Positions 50,437-60,192 of a stretch of 64,000 nucleotides of DNA are shown piece after piece. The DNA comes from Gracilaria domingensis (taxonomy: Eukaryota > Rhodophyta > Florideophyceae > Gracilariales > Gracilariaceae). The notes under the pieces were generated by a model, which had not been told where the DNA came from, did no database searches, and saw only the letters and a program-made list of their open reading frames with translations. The position numbers and the translations under genes are program-made. Where the stretch lies: NCBI GenBank assembly GCA_022539475.1, contig VCMS01000156.1:61249-125248 (forward strand), given 5' to 3'. The number at the start of each line of letters is the position of its first letter. Positions within the stretch are counted from its first letter, which is position 1.

Positions 50437-51261
50437 ATGTGTAAACTCGACATAGATTTTGAGAATGATCACGTAACCGAGAGGTGGCATGTACGGAATT
50501 TAATGGGTTCTGGCTCAAACGGAAAGGTATACACAGTAACTGACCTCAGTGGGAGTAATAATTCTGCAGTGATCAAGTTTGCTTGCTCTCGGAGGAACCA
50601 TTCAGATGCAACACATGAAGCAGCAATCGCTCTTGAGGAGGAAAGAACGATTATCAGTGCTCTAAACTTGAGAGCACCAGCTTTGAACATCCCAAAGGTA
50701 CTCGATCAGGGTCTTCATAAAGGTTTCCCATACTTTGTAATGAACAAGTTCGGTAAGAGCATTGCTCAACTGTGGGAAGAGGCCATGCATGAATTCACGC
50801 TCTGCACCATACTGAAAATAACATATGATGTATTGAAAATTTTGAAAGACCTTCATTCGAATGGAGTAGTACATAACGACATTCACGCGGGAAACATTGT
50901 ATTGGCTGGAGCTGGACAAGAGAAGAAGACGGTGTTTCTGATTGACTTTGGTCGATCAAGGCCGCTCACGCCGATATTGCAGAGGCATGATGTAACAAGC
51001 ATGCTTGAGCTTGTGACACGAATGCTTTCGAACGACGAGATGTTCTCTCTTTCGTCACTGCCGCTGCTAGTGTCCAAATGGGCCGAAGAAACGCATGAGA
51101 TGCGAAGTGAAAAACGATATTGGTTGACGCGCAATATCGACAGGCTCGTGGATGAAGTTTGGGACAGCTATCGCCCAAATTACGACCGCATGATGGCTCT
51201 ACTGACCAGCGCAATGCAAGTCGTAGATGAGAAAATCGAAAATGGATTTGATTGGGACTAG
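50437..51261 (+). CDS. Protein kinase-like protein, 274 aa
   Basis: Eukaryotic-type kinase fold, single small domain. Visible: Gly-rich loop MGSGSNGKVY (about 23-32), Lys47 in SAVIKFA (ATP-binding), Glu in LEEERTI (about 68), catalytic loop HNDIHAGNI (146-154) with Asp148 and Asn153, and metal-binding DFG at 170-172. HRD is HND, and the DIHAGN form (instead of DxKxxN) recalls CK1/VRK-like or small-molecule kinases, so the substrate may or may not be protein. All core catalytic residues remain, so probably active. The C-lobe is short. No membrane segment or extra domain. Confidence 0.7.
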   Translation: MCKLDIDFENDHVTERWHVRNLMGSGSNGKVYTVTDLSGSNNSAVIKFACSRRNHSDATHEAAIALEEERTIISALNLRAPALNIPKVLDQGLHKGFPYFVMNKFGKSIAQLWEEAMHEFTLCTILKITYDVLKILKDLHSNGVVHNDIHAGNIVLAGAGQEKKTVFLIDFGRSRPLTPILQRHDVTSMLELVTRMLSNDEMFSLSSLPLLVSKWAEETHEMRSEKRYWLTRNIDRLVDEVWDSYRPNYDRMMALLTSAMQVVDEKIENGFDWD

Positions 51262-52195
51262 ATCCACCAAAAAGTACAATCATGATCTTGTTCTCTGCGG
51301 TTTGTTGCTGCAAAAAGTAGAATCCAAGATGTGTTCTGTCATCGTGCGGTGGCATGCGTAAAAAGCGGAACTGATAGCAGTAGCACGTGTGGTGGCCTGG
51401 GGGTGGGCCGCGCCATGCCACAGCGCGCAGTGCTTCGACATGGCAGCGGCTGGTGCGGGGCGGGGTGCGGCCAGCAGGTGGAGTGCCCCAAGCTGGGCCG
51501 AGGCACCGGGTCATGCAGAAGGTCGTCCACGCGCTCGCCACGCGGAATAATAGCTTCTGGAGTATTTCCATACGTGCGGTTGCGGCAATGGACGTCGGCG
51601 CGGCGCACAGATGCACCGCGCGCCAGCCGCTTCTGCACGCACGCCACGTGCCCGCCACGAGCGCGCGCTGTGCAGCGCGGCGGCGCCGTCCCTGTCTGCG
51701 CGATTCACGGACGCGCGGCGGAGAGAAGACATCGGCGGAGAAGCAGCGGCTGGCATGAGGTTTTAGTTAAGAGCGGCCATATGTGCGATGGAACGCGTAG
51801 AGCGTTCTTCCAGGCTGAACAAGAGACATCATTGCGGTAGAGCGCTGAGTGGATAAGCGTGCCTTTCAGTCTGCCTTTCCACGTATCAAAGACAGAGTAA
51901 TGTTTGAAGAAAGAGGAGAGCGAGGTTTACTTTTGCAGACTCTTGTTCTACTCTTTAACGTTCGTACTAGACTTGTTCGTCTTAACCAAATTCGATCTGT
52001 GTTCTCCGAGGCATTGAAGGACACCCCGTCGATTCTGTTCCCGCAATTGAATTCAATCTGAAGATGGGCTGCCTACTCTACATCAGCTCCGGTAGACAAA
52101 AATTGAATTGGCTCATTGGTATGTGATTTCAAGAAATGATAGTAGGACGAGGGCTGGCAAAGTCCATTGAAAACGTGTCAAAGATTTTGTTCAGC
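51262..52195. other. Intergenic, GC-rich patch, no gene supported
   Basis: 51360-51760 is GC-rich and open in several frames on both strands; none has a recognisable motif. The remainder has nothing notable. Confidence 0.4.
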
Positions 52196-52706
52196 GGAGC
52201 TCTTTGATCAGCTCGATAAAAGATCACCAGGGCATCAACGAACATTCTACGCAACTTTTAACATACTAGTGAAAATCTCCACGAATGATGGGCCACCAGA
52301 AGCGGTGGAATATGAAATCTCTCGTAGTTTCCTTATCGCAATGTCCGACTTCTTCATGAGACATTTGAATCAACGGAACACGGCCGCGAATCGGGGAAAC
52401 CAGACGAAATTCATGTTTCGTCCTGCGGAACAAGAGGTCATTCCAAACAACAAAATGCTTCGCGGCGTGCTTGGCAGCAGTGCGCAGTTTCGGGTCTTTC
52501 TTATCCATATTCAAGATGCAAAGGTAGCGGCCAATGTTCGCATAGTAGGGCTCAATGCGTTCGAAGTTGGGAAAGCCAATCGAAGCAACGAGATCTGCGT
52601 GAGCGGCACAGGTTGCGGTTTCGACCCTGGGCGGCGAACGCTTCAAGCCGGTCTCTCCAGCGTGTGGGCCTGGAACGGTTAAGCCAATCGGAGCATTAGC
52701 CGGCAC
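52196..52706 (-). pseudogene. Integrase zinc-domain fragment of a Ty3/gypsy- or BEL-like element
   Basis: The minus frame from 52706 contains HEEVGHCDKETTRDFIFHRF then WWPIIRGDF, the His-His half of the H2C2 zinc domain that precedes the integrase core. After one in-frame TAG the same frame gives YVKSCVECSLMP, the Cys-Cys half. The catalytic core is absent. It is not from the adjacent chromovirus, whose own H2C2 domain differs, and it lies outside that element's LTR. Confidence 0.6.
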
Positions 52707-52939
52707 GTCATTTCAAACACGTGACGCGATCTCGTCATAGCATGTTCTGTACGGGTGACAAGTTGTGCCACAAAAACATATCAAGCTCGCCGTGCCGCCG
52801 TTCTGATGTTCTTTCCGCGCCGTGCTCGTGGCGACGAGGCGTCTTCCTGTGCGAAGCTTCGGCACAGAGGCCGCGGCGGACGCCGCCCCTGTCGGCCATC
52901 GGTCGGGAAGGCTCCATTGCGTCGACGAGGAAAGCAGAT

Positions 52940-53493
52940 TGTCGTATAGTACGATCTGGTTGATCGGCGCGGACGGAGTGGATTGTTAGGAGTGCCGTTT
53001 CGTACGTGTAGGGCTTGCCCGAGCAATTACTTGTACGCGTAGTTGCCCCCGCATCGGACGTTAGACCCAGGTGTACTTGAGAGCGCACGTAGGACACGTG
53101 TGCCAGTCGGACGTTGACGGGCGTAGTATAGTACTGTGAGTCACTATCTGGAGGTCGTACAGAGGCGGGTTTACCTGATATTTAGGCGAACCCTAACCTC
53201 GCCATGACCTCACATTGTAAACACCAAGCACCCTTTGCCGTACGTCTTGTTCGTCGCGTGGCGCTACCGACAGGCCGTTAAGCTGAGTACTATAAGGTTT
53301 ATTAGGCCGTTCGTACCCTTTTGCACGCTCCTGAACGTGCTTGGTGATACCAACCGCCCACTCTCCGCGCTGACCGCCCGGTGCTTCCTCCTTACTCCCC
53401 GTACGGATTCATTACAGTCGCTCCCTCGAGCCACAGCCAACTCCGTCGCCTCAAGACCGCTTCAGGTTTTCTCCCGATACGTACTATATCACA
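52940..53493 (+). repeat. 5' LTR of Ty3-B (554 bp)
   Basis: TGTCGTATAG ... CTATATCACA; termini match those of the Ty3-A LTR. TATA box at 53291. Confidence 0.8.
53291..53297 (+). promoter_or_regulatory. TATA box in Ty3-B LTR
   Basis: GTACTATAAGGTTT. The corresponding 3' LTR site reads GAGTATAATATTTAA. Confidence 0.5.
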
Positions 53494-53494
53494 C

Positions 53495-53510
53495 TGGTCT
53501 CCCGACCTAG
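53495..53510 (+). other. Primer-binding site of Ty3-B
   Basis: TGGTCTCCCGACCTAG one base after the LTR, identical to the Ty3-A site. Confidence 0.75.
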
Positions 53511-53568
53511 AAGTGGAATTCGAGACGGCACGGAGTTTACAGCACCGAATTGGAAAAGATACTCGAAG

Positions 53569-55766
53569 ATGAGCTCGAACGTCCCACACGGAGAGCAAGG
53601 AGAACGGCAGGTCGCAGAAGACAATGCTGAGTCCACTTTGGCCGCCCCTCGCGCCGCTTCGGACCATGCCTCGGTAGGCCGCCGGAGCACCCGAAGTACC
53701 GCGACGGCCTACGTGACCCCCTCAGAAGAGCCCGAACGGATAATCCGTGAAGGCAATTTGCAAACCAAATCGGACCGAAGGAAGAAAGAGAGGAGTAAGA
53801 ACTCCGGGCCCCCTTTGGGAACTGAGATTGTACCACCTGGGACAGCGGCACTCCGGCCTACACCTCAGACCGGACGGAGACCACCCCACGAACTATGGGC
53901 CGAAATAGCCCCGTACGCCCTGGAGGGACTTCGCACGGAGATCGAGGTTCATGTACCCATGGCGGTCGAATTATATCTCAAGGACCGTATCCCGGAATTG
54001 ATTCGTCGTGACATCACACCGATCATACACCGCATCGTGAACGATGCGCTGGGATCCAGAAGTACCGAAAGCGGAATGCAAGAGAATCTGAGTAACACCT
54101 TGGCCGCTTTGGTAGCTAAGCTACCACCCCAACCCCAAAGTTTGACACTGACCAAACGGACAACGCACCTAGTCGCGGTGAGAGACAGGGACCGGAAATG
54201 GAGAAGGATCCGCAGAGGGATCCGACCGGTGTCTATCTCCTACCAGTACCCCCTCAGGGTGATCCGGACGGAAGCCCGAGCGATTCCTCCGACGACGGGA
54301 AGAATCACCGCAAACGAGGCGGTAAAGCGGGCAAGCATTCCGACTCGGACAATTCCGTACGTAGACGGAAGAATCGTCGCCGCCGCAGAGGGCGACGACA
54401 TTCAGATACTGACTCCGCGTCCTCGCGTTCATCATCAGAGGATGAGCAGACCGACTCGGATGATTCTGGGGACTCTCAAAGCCCCCGAAGAAAACGCAAG
54501 TCCGAACGGCGACGTTCCCGATCGGACAAGTTGGCGCTTAAGCGCCTCCGACCTCTGAACGTCAAGTTCACCAAGGTTGTGGACTACCGTACGTACCGGC
54601 TCATTCGGCGCAGCCATAAGTATGACTCGAAGGTAGCGCGCAAGATCGCGCGCTATCAAAAGAAATTGAACGTCCAGATGAAAGGACATTCATTTTCCGG
54701 AACCGATCCCATCTCCGTTCTCAATTTCCTGCAGCGGTTCAAAACCGCTTGCAACCATAACGGACTGACAGAAGGAGCGGCACTGTGGTGCTTCCAGTTC
54801 TACCTAACCGGGCCCGCACACGCTCTGGTTCAGTCCCGCCTCATCCGTGAGTCGGGAGCGGTCGACAGGCCTCGCGATGAAGCGCTCCATACGTACGAAG
54901 AGGTGGTAAATTTCTTACTGACCACCCACGCCACGGACGAGGTTATCGCCACGGCGTCCGCCGAGGTGACATTTTACACCCAGTCGTCAGGGATGTCCGA
55001 AACGGAATTCGCCCAGAAGCTCTGGACAAAGGCCCTCCGCTGTGGCAACGTATACACCGATCGGGATTTGAAGGGGTTATTCGTCGAAGGACTTTTGCCC
55101 GCTATACGGTCAAAGGTGCGGAATCACCTCACCACCCATCCCAGTATCGGATACGACGCGCTCGCCCGTTATGCGGAATCGTACGGCGATACTCACCGCG
55201 CCTCACGCCGCCAGTCCGTTCGGGTGGACACGCAGACTACGTCTGCTCGGCCTCGTGCCACTCGTACGATAAGAAAGGTGCACCAGGTCGAGTCCCCCTC
55301 GGCCTCGACGTATTCCCTGTCGGACGACAACGGCGAAGATGTCCTCATCGTTTCCCAGGGGTCTTCCATGCCGTCACCACCCACCACACCAAGTGCAACC
55401 ACCCCAGCGACTTCCGCACGGTCATTCCCCAGTACGCCCGGCCAAAGGTCGAGCAACCCCCCTGGCGCAGCGTCAAGGGACCGTCCGTGCAGGATTTGCC
55501 TCTCGGGAGAGCCCAACTGCTGTCAACTTCTCCCACCGGACGTTAAGGCTAAACTCCTCGCAATCCGCGAGCAAAACTACCAACGCCGGCGCGACGAAGG
55601 GTACTACGGCACCGGCATGCCCACACGGAGAAACACGCCACCGCCATCCAATATCGGTTTCCGTAATATTGGCCCGACTCGTACATCTTACGCCCAGCCT
55701 CAGCAGGCAGCCATGCTGGTGGAAGAGACCGTTTCGGAACAGGAAAACGAGCCGGAGGATGCGTAG
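53569..55766 (+). pseudogene. gag: Ty3-B Gag, one frame break
   Basis: The N-terminal part (from 53569, MSSNVPHGEQGERQVAEDNA) is in one frame to about 54195; the rest is in the frame entered after the AAA at 54196-54198, consistent with loss of one A. Content: charged N-terminus with a helical segment (WAEIAPYALEGLRTEIEVHV), a Ser/Asp/Arg-rich block (about 54250-54520), the capsid core (VDYRTYRL, FSGTDPISVLNFLQRFK, WCFQFYLTGPAHALVQSRL), and a C-terminal Cys cluster (CRICLSGEPNCCQL) in the nucleocapsid position that is not a classic CCHC knuckle. Ends at TAG 55764-55766. Confidence 0.85.
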
Positions 55767-55783
55767 GGGCGTCGTCTCCTCCG

Positions 55784-56629
55784 ATGCCTGATAGCCTCGC
55801 CACACCGGGCGATAAGCCCAAACCAACCAGTGCGGACAGAACAGAACTGACTCTCGACACCCCAGAACGTATGGACGACAATGTTTTATTTGCGAGTGCA
55901 AATTACAAAGTTCACCTTTCCGTGGGCCTCACATCTACCCTAATGTATCCGCTCACGGGTGTTCTAGATACCGGAGCCGGTCCTTGTCTGATCCACGAGC
56001 GGCATTTTCCACCGCGATGGCAATCTCGTCTCCGCACGGACGTAAAGCCACGCATTACGGACGCTTCACGCAACCGTATGGAGGTCGTGGGTTTTCTCCC
56101 GCTTGCTGTCCGCATTGGAGATCTTCACGTACGAGTACAATTCCTTGTGGTATCGAACCTCGCCACAAGCGTCCTACTCGGCACGTCTTTTATCGATCGA
56201 TACGTACTGGGAATCTTACCCCCAAAACGGACGATCCTCCTGCGCCATTCACGGCCTGTCTCGATATTGTTCCACGCGTACGGTCCCCACACGCCCACGT
56301 CCGTACGGAAATACCCAGTGCGCCCGGAGCGGAATGTGCCCTCTAACAAGATACACGTCGCCCGACCTGTTACGCTACCCCCCATGTCTGAAACCAGGGT
56401 ACAAGTAACAACCAAGGCGTCCGGTCTGGTATTTCTACAATCACACCACCGCACGGGCAGTTCGTTAGAGCTAACACTGCTCGCGAACGGCGTCATGGAT
56501 CTACGTCCGGACGTTCCCTTCTTCGTTCAAGTTGCTAACGTCTCGGACCGACCGGTGCACCTCCACAAACGTACCGTCATTGGTCTCGCCCTCCCGTCCC
56601 CTATAGCACTAATCACCCCCTTCACCTAG
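55784..56629 (+). pseudogene. pol: Ty3-B protease region of pol
   Basis: Aspartic protease that matures Gag-Pol. The active site is GVLDTGAGPCLIHE (DTG present) with the later hydrophobic-Gly element SVLLGTSFIDRYV. The frame differs from gag, so expression needs recoding or a break repair between 55766 and 55784. It ends at a TAG (56627-56629) just after a C5 run (56616-56620); one extra C would carry it into the RT frame. The following linker contains a direct 15-bp duplication (GAGGATACCGCTTTA twice, about 56662-56691). Confidence 0.8.
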
Positions 56630-57639
56630 ATAGGCCGCGGAGCGACGACTCTCAGGAGGGGGAGGATACCGCTTTAGAGGATACCGCTTTAGACCAACCT
56701 CCACGGCGTTCTGACCAGCCCGATTGGCCCCAACGCGTTCAAATCAGCCTCGAGTATGATAACGAACGCGACACAGTCATTGAACTCCTCCGACCGTTCA
56801 AGGACATGTGGGATGGCCATTTAGGCAAGATCTCCGCCGCAAAGCATCGGATACAGCTGGAACCCGGCACCAAGCCGATATTCCAGATGCCTTATCGTGC
56901 AGGACCCGCCCGACGGGAGCTTGAACGTAAGGAAATAACCCAACAGCTGGCAGCAGGGGTGATAGAACCATCGTCCGCAGAATGGGCCAGTCCGGTCGTC
57001 TTTGCACAGAAGAAAGATGGAAGCCTACGTTTTTGCGTCGACTACCGCCGTTTGAATGCCGTGACCGTACGGGATACATACCCTCTGCCACGAATGGACG
57101 AGTGTATAGACTCGTTAGGAGACGCACGGATATTCTCCACACTGGACGCCAATAGCGGATACTGGCAGACCGAAGTGGACGAAGTTGACCGGGAAAAGAC
57201 AGCCTTCACGTCCTACATGGGCCTCTACCGCTACGTACGGATGCCATTTGGACTCAAGAACGCCCCGGCTACGTTCCAGAGGGCTCTGGACATCATCCTA
57301 TCACGTGTTAAGTGGCAGTACGCACTGGTCTACCTGTATGACGTGATCATCTACTCCAGAACGATAGAAGAACACTACGAACACGTACGGACAATTCTCG
57401 ACATGCTACGTTCCGCAGGAATTACCCTACGACTGGACAAATGCCATTTCTTTAGTGGAACGGTCGACTACCTCGGCCATGTCATCCGTCCGGGCAAGCT
57501 CCAGGTGTCTACGAAGACGCAGGAGGCCATCAAGCAGGCGAAGCCGCCCACTACGCAAACGGAACTCCGTTCGTTCCTGGGTCTTTGCAACGTCTTCCGC
57601 CGGTTCGTACAGAACTTCGCACGGATAGCGGCTCCCTGA
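56630..57639 (+). pseudogene. pol: Ty3-B reverse transcriptase, catalytic Asp mutated
   Basis: Typical Ty3 RT motifs: SAEWASPVVFAQKKDGSLRF, CVDYRRLNAVTVRDTYPLPR, FSTLDANSGYWQTEVDEVDR (first catalytic Asp present), YVRMPFGLKNAPATFQRALD. The catalytic pair normally read as Y/F-x-Asp-Asp is YLYDV: codon 57337-57339 is TAT (Tyr) in place of the first Asp, a single base away. Such a change abolishes polymerase activity in the family. The frame ends at 57639 after a CCC (57634-57636) that appears to have lost one C before the RNase H frame. Confidence 0.85.
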
Positions 57640-59900
57640 ATCAGAAACTGGAAAAGGGACAGCCCACTAGCTTCGAAACCCTGACTGATACGGAATACGA
57701 GGCATTCGACGAACTTCGCCAACGCCTGATACGGCCCGCGATACTGGCTATCCCGAAACAAGGATACCCATACGTACTGGACACCGACGCGTGTGACCGT
57801 CAGGTTGGCTGTGCCCTCCTCCAGAGGCAACCCGATGGGGACCTTCTCCCAATCGGATACTGGAGCCGCTCGCTAACCAAGACCGAGCGGAAGTATTCAA
57901 CGACCGAACGGGAATGCTTCGATGTAGTGTGGGCTATCCTGCACCTCCAACCGTATTTGGAAGGACAGAAGTTCACTTTCCGCACGGATCAATACTCGTT
58001 AAGGTGGATACTGAACCTAGCGGACGCTTCAGGGCGACTTGCACGATGGCGCCTACGCCTGATGGAGTACGACTTCGACGTCATTCACCGACCGGGTATC
58101 AAACACCGAGCGGCAGATGCACTCTCACGAATCCAAACGGACGGAGAGGACAGTTCGCCGCTAGATGACGAGATCTCCTGTTTCCTCATCGACGACCGTC
58201 CGGACGATGGTCTCGTTATAGCCAACATCACCGTAGACGGACAAGAATATACGAACGTCTGCATAGATTGGCCAAGACCCGAACGGGAATCACCAGGGAT
58301 ACCGGAAGTGCTGGCACTGCCCGCGGAAGAAACCGAAATCGTACCCATCACGCTCGAGGAACTCGTACGAGCTCAGGCGCAGGACCCTTTCTGCCAATCC
58401 GTACGGAGAGATGTCGGCAACGGGGTTACCCTGTTCGATGTCGACCGAAACGGAGTACTCATACGACGCTCACGCTTGGACGGCGCCCTACAGAAGGTGG
58501 TCCCCGAGTCCCTGCAGACGCGCGTCCTTTATCTGGCGCACTATCCCCGCTTGGTCGGACACCCTGGTGCCACCAGAATGTACGAAACGCTACGGAGGGA
58601 CTTCTATTGTCCCGACATGGCCAACGACGTCTTCCAGACCGTACGGAATTGTCGGTCATGCCCAGCCGTCAAAGGAACCCGTTACCGGTCCCAGAAGCTC
58701 CTGAAGCTCTTCCCAGCAGATGGCCCGCTCGAGTTTATCGCCATGGACATAGTGGGACCCTTTACCAGATCCCTTAACGGATGCCAGTATATCCTGGTGA
58801 TGACCGATCGGTTCAGCAAGCTCTCGCGGGCCATACCACTGCGGTCAACCACCGCCCCAGTGGTAGCCAAAACGTTCTTGGAACATTGGGTTTACCCGTA
58901 CGGCATCCCGAACTGCCTACCAACCGATAACGGACCGCAGTTCACGTCGAAGTTCTTCGAGGCCGTCTGCTCCGCACTGGGCACGAAGCACGTCTCGACC
59001 ACTTCGTATCACCCCCAGGCAAACGGGCATGCAGAACGGTTCAACAAGACGCTGGTGGAACGCCTCCGTCACTACGTAGCGGACCACCAAAGGACGTGGC
59101 ACGCATATGTCCAACCCCTTACGTACGGATATAACCTCCAGGTCCATAGGTCCATCGGAACCACCCCGTTCGCGGTCGCACTAACGAGAACACCTCCCAG
59201 TGTCCTCATTGACGAACCCAGTACGTCCTTGGACCCAGCAACACCGACTCAGCCGTCCGCAGCCCAGTTGAAGCGATACACGCTCAAACTCTTACAGGCG
59301 ACGCTTCAGACCGCTCGGACAAAGCTGACACGCGCACAGCAGCGCTACAAGGACGACTTCGATAAGACCGTCCGGTTTCGCCCTACGTTCGCGGAAGGCG
59401 AGGAAGTGTACATTGACCGACCCAATTACAAAAGCACGGAAGAGGACCTAACGGAACAGGAACGAACTCTTCGGAAACTACTGCCAAAGACCACCGGTCC
59501 GTTCAAGGTCAAGGCCACAACGGACACTACCGTTACTATCGATGAAAACGGTATCGAACACACCGTCTCCATTGATCGCGTCACACGCGCTCCGTCCGCA
59601 CGGCCTACGAGTAGCCCCGTTACCACCGAACGTACACGGGAGGAACCCGTCGCTGACCCGGAGGGACCATTTGCGGAAGACGTCGTCGAACGCGACGATT
59701 TACCGCCACCCGATACGGTTCCTTGCGCTGTGGAACGCGTCGTAGCGCACCGCGATAGGCCGGACGGAGTCCAATACCGCGTACGCTGGTACGGCTACAC
59801 CGCCGAATCGTACACCTACGAACCCCCTTCGAACATCCCCAGCACTTTGTCGCCCGATACTGGCGTCGCCGAAGTCGTACGACATCGGCAACACCCTTAA
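57640..59900 (+). CDS. pol: Ty3-B RNase H, integrase and chromodomain
   Basis: Open to 59900. RNase H: YVLDTDACDRQVGCALLQRQ, RKYSTTERECFDVVWAIL, FRTDQYSLRWIL, RAADALSR. Integrase: H2C2 zinc domain (HYPRLVGHPGATRMYETLRR ... CRSCPAV), then Asp in FIAMDIVGPF, Asp in LPTDNGPQF, Glu in HPQANGHAERFNKTL. The C-terminus is a chromodomain, VERVVAHRDRPDGVQYRVRW followed by YGYTAESYTYEP, where the family Trp of TWEP is Tyr. In chromoviruses this domain guides integration to chromatin with particular histone marks. The stop TAA is followed at once by a polypurine tract. Confidence 0.9.
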
Positions 59901-59915
59901 GGAGGGGGAGAGAAG
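59899..59915 (+). other. Polypurine tract directly after pol stop
   Basis: AAGGAGGGGGAGAGAAG, 17 purines starting at the stop codon. This is where a simple chromovirus would have its 3' LTR; here the LTR is 3.6 kb further on. Confidence 0.55.
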
Positions 59916-60054
59916 CAGACGGAAGTCCGTCGGCTGGACAAAACGCCACCTACTCCCAAGCACGTGACAGGCTCCAACCGGCACGGATACGGCCACTGAC
60001 GCGCGACGGTTGGCCAGATATTCGCCCTAACCGTACGCTCATTGGCTCACCCCC

Positions 60055-60060
60055 TTTATT
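60055..60060 (-). terminator. AATAAA downstream of the antisense gene
   Basis: The minus strand reads CGAAAAATAAAGGGG, about 135 bp past the antisense stop codon. A plausible poly(A) signal. Confidence 0.4.
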
Positions 60061-60192
60061 TTTCGATGTAGTGAAACGCCGCCTTTTCCGATAGCGGCAC
60101 CTTACGTCAATGGATTCAACCTGACGTACGCAAAGGAAGAACGCGAACAACAACACAAGTTTACTCAAGGAAATGCACGTCATCGGAACCAT

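Noticed and set aside
50966-51658. 230-codon minus-strand frame overlapping the kinase gene
   Set aside because: Half of it is antisense to the kinase catalytic region and the rest is GC-rich with no motif.
56616-56620. Programmed -1 frameshift between protease and RT in Ty3-B
   Set aside because: The C run is not a standard slippery heptamer followed by an evident pseudoknot, and other breaks in the element are also in runs; a base error or lesion is the simpler reading.
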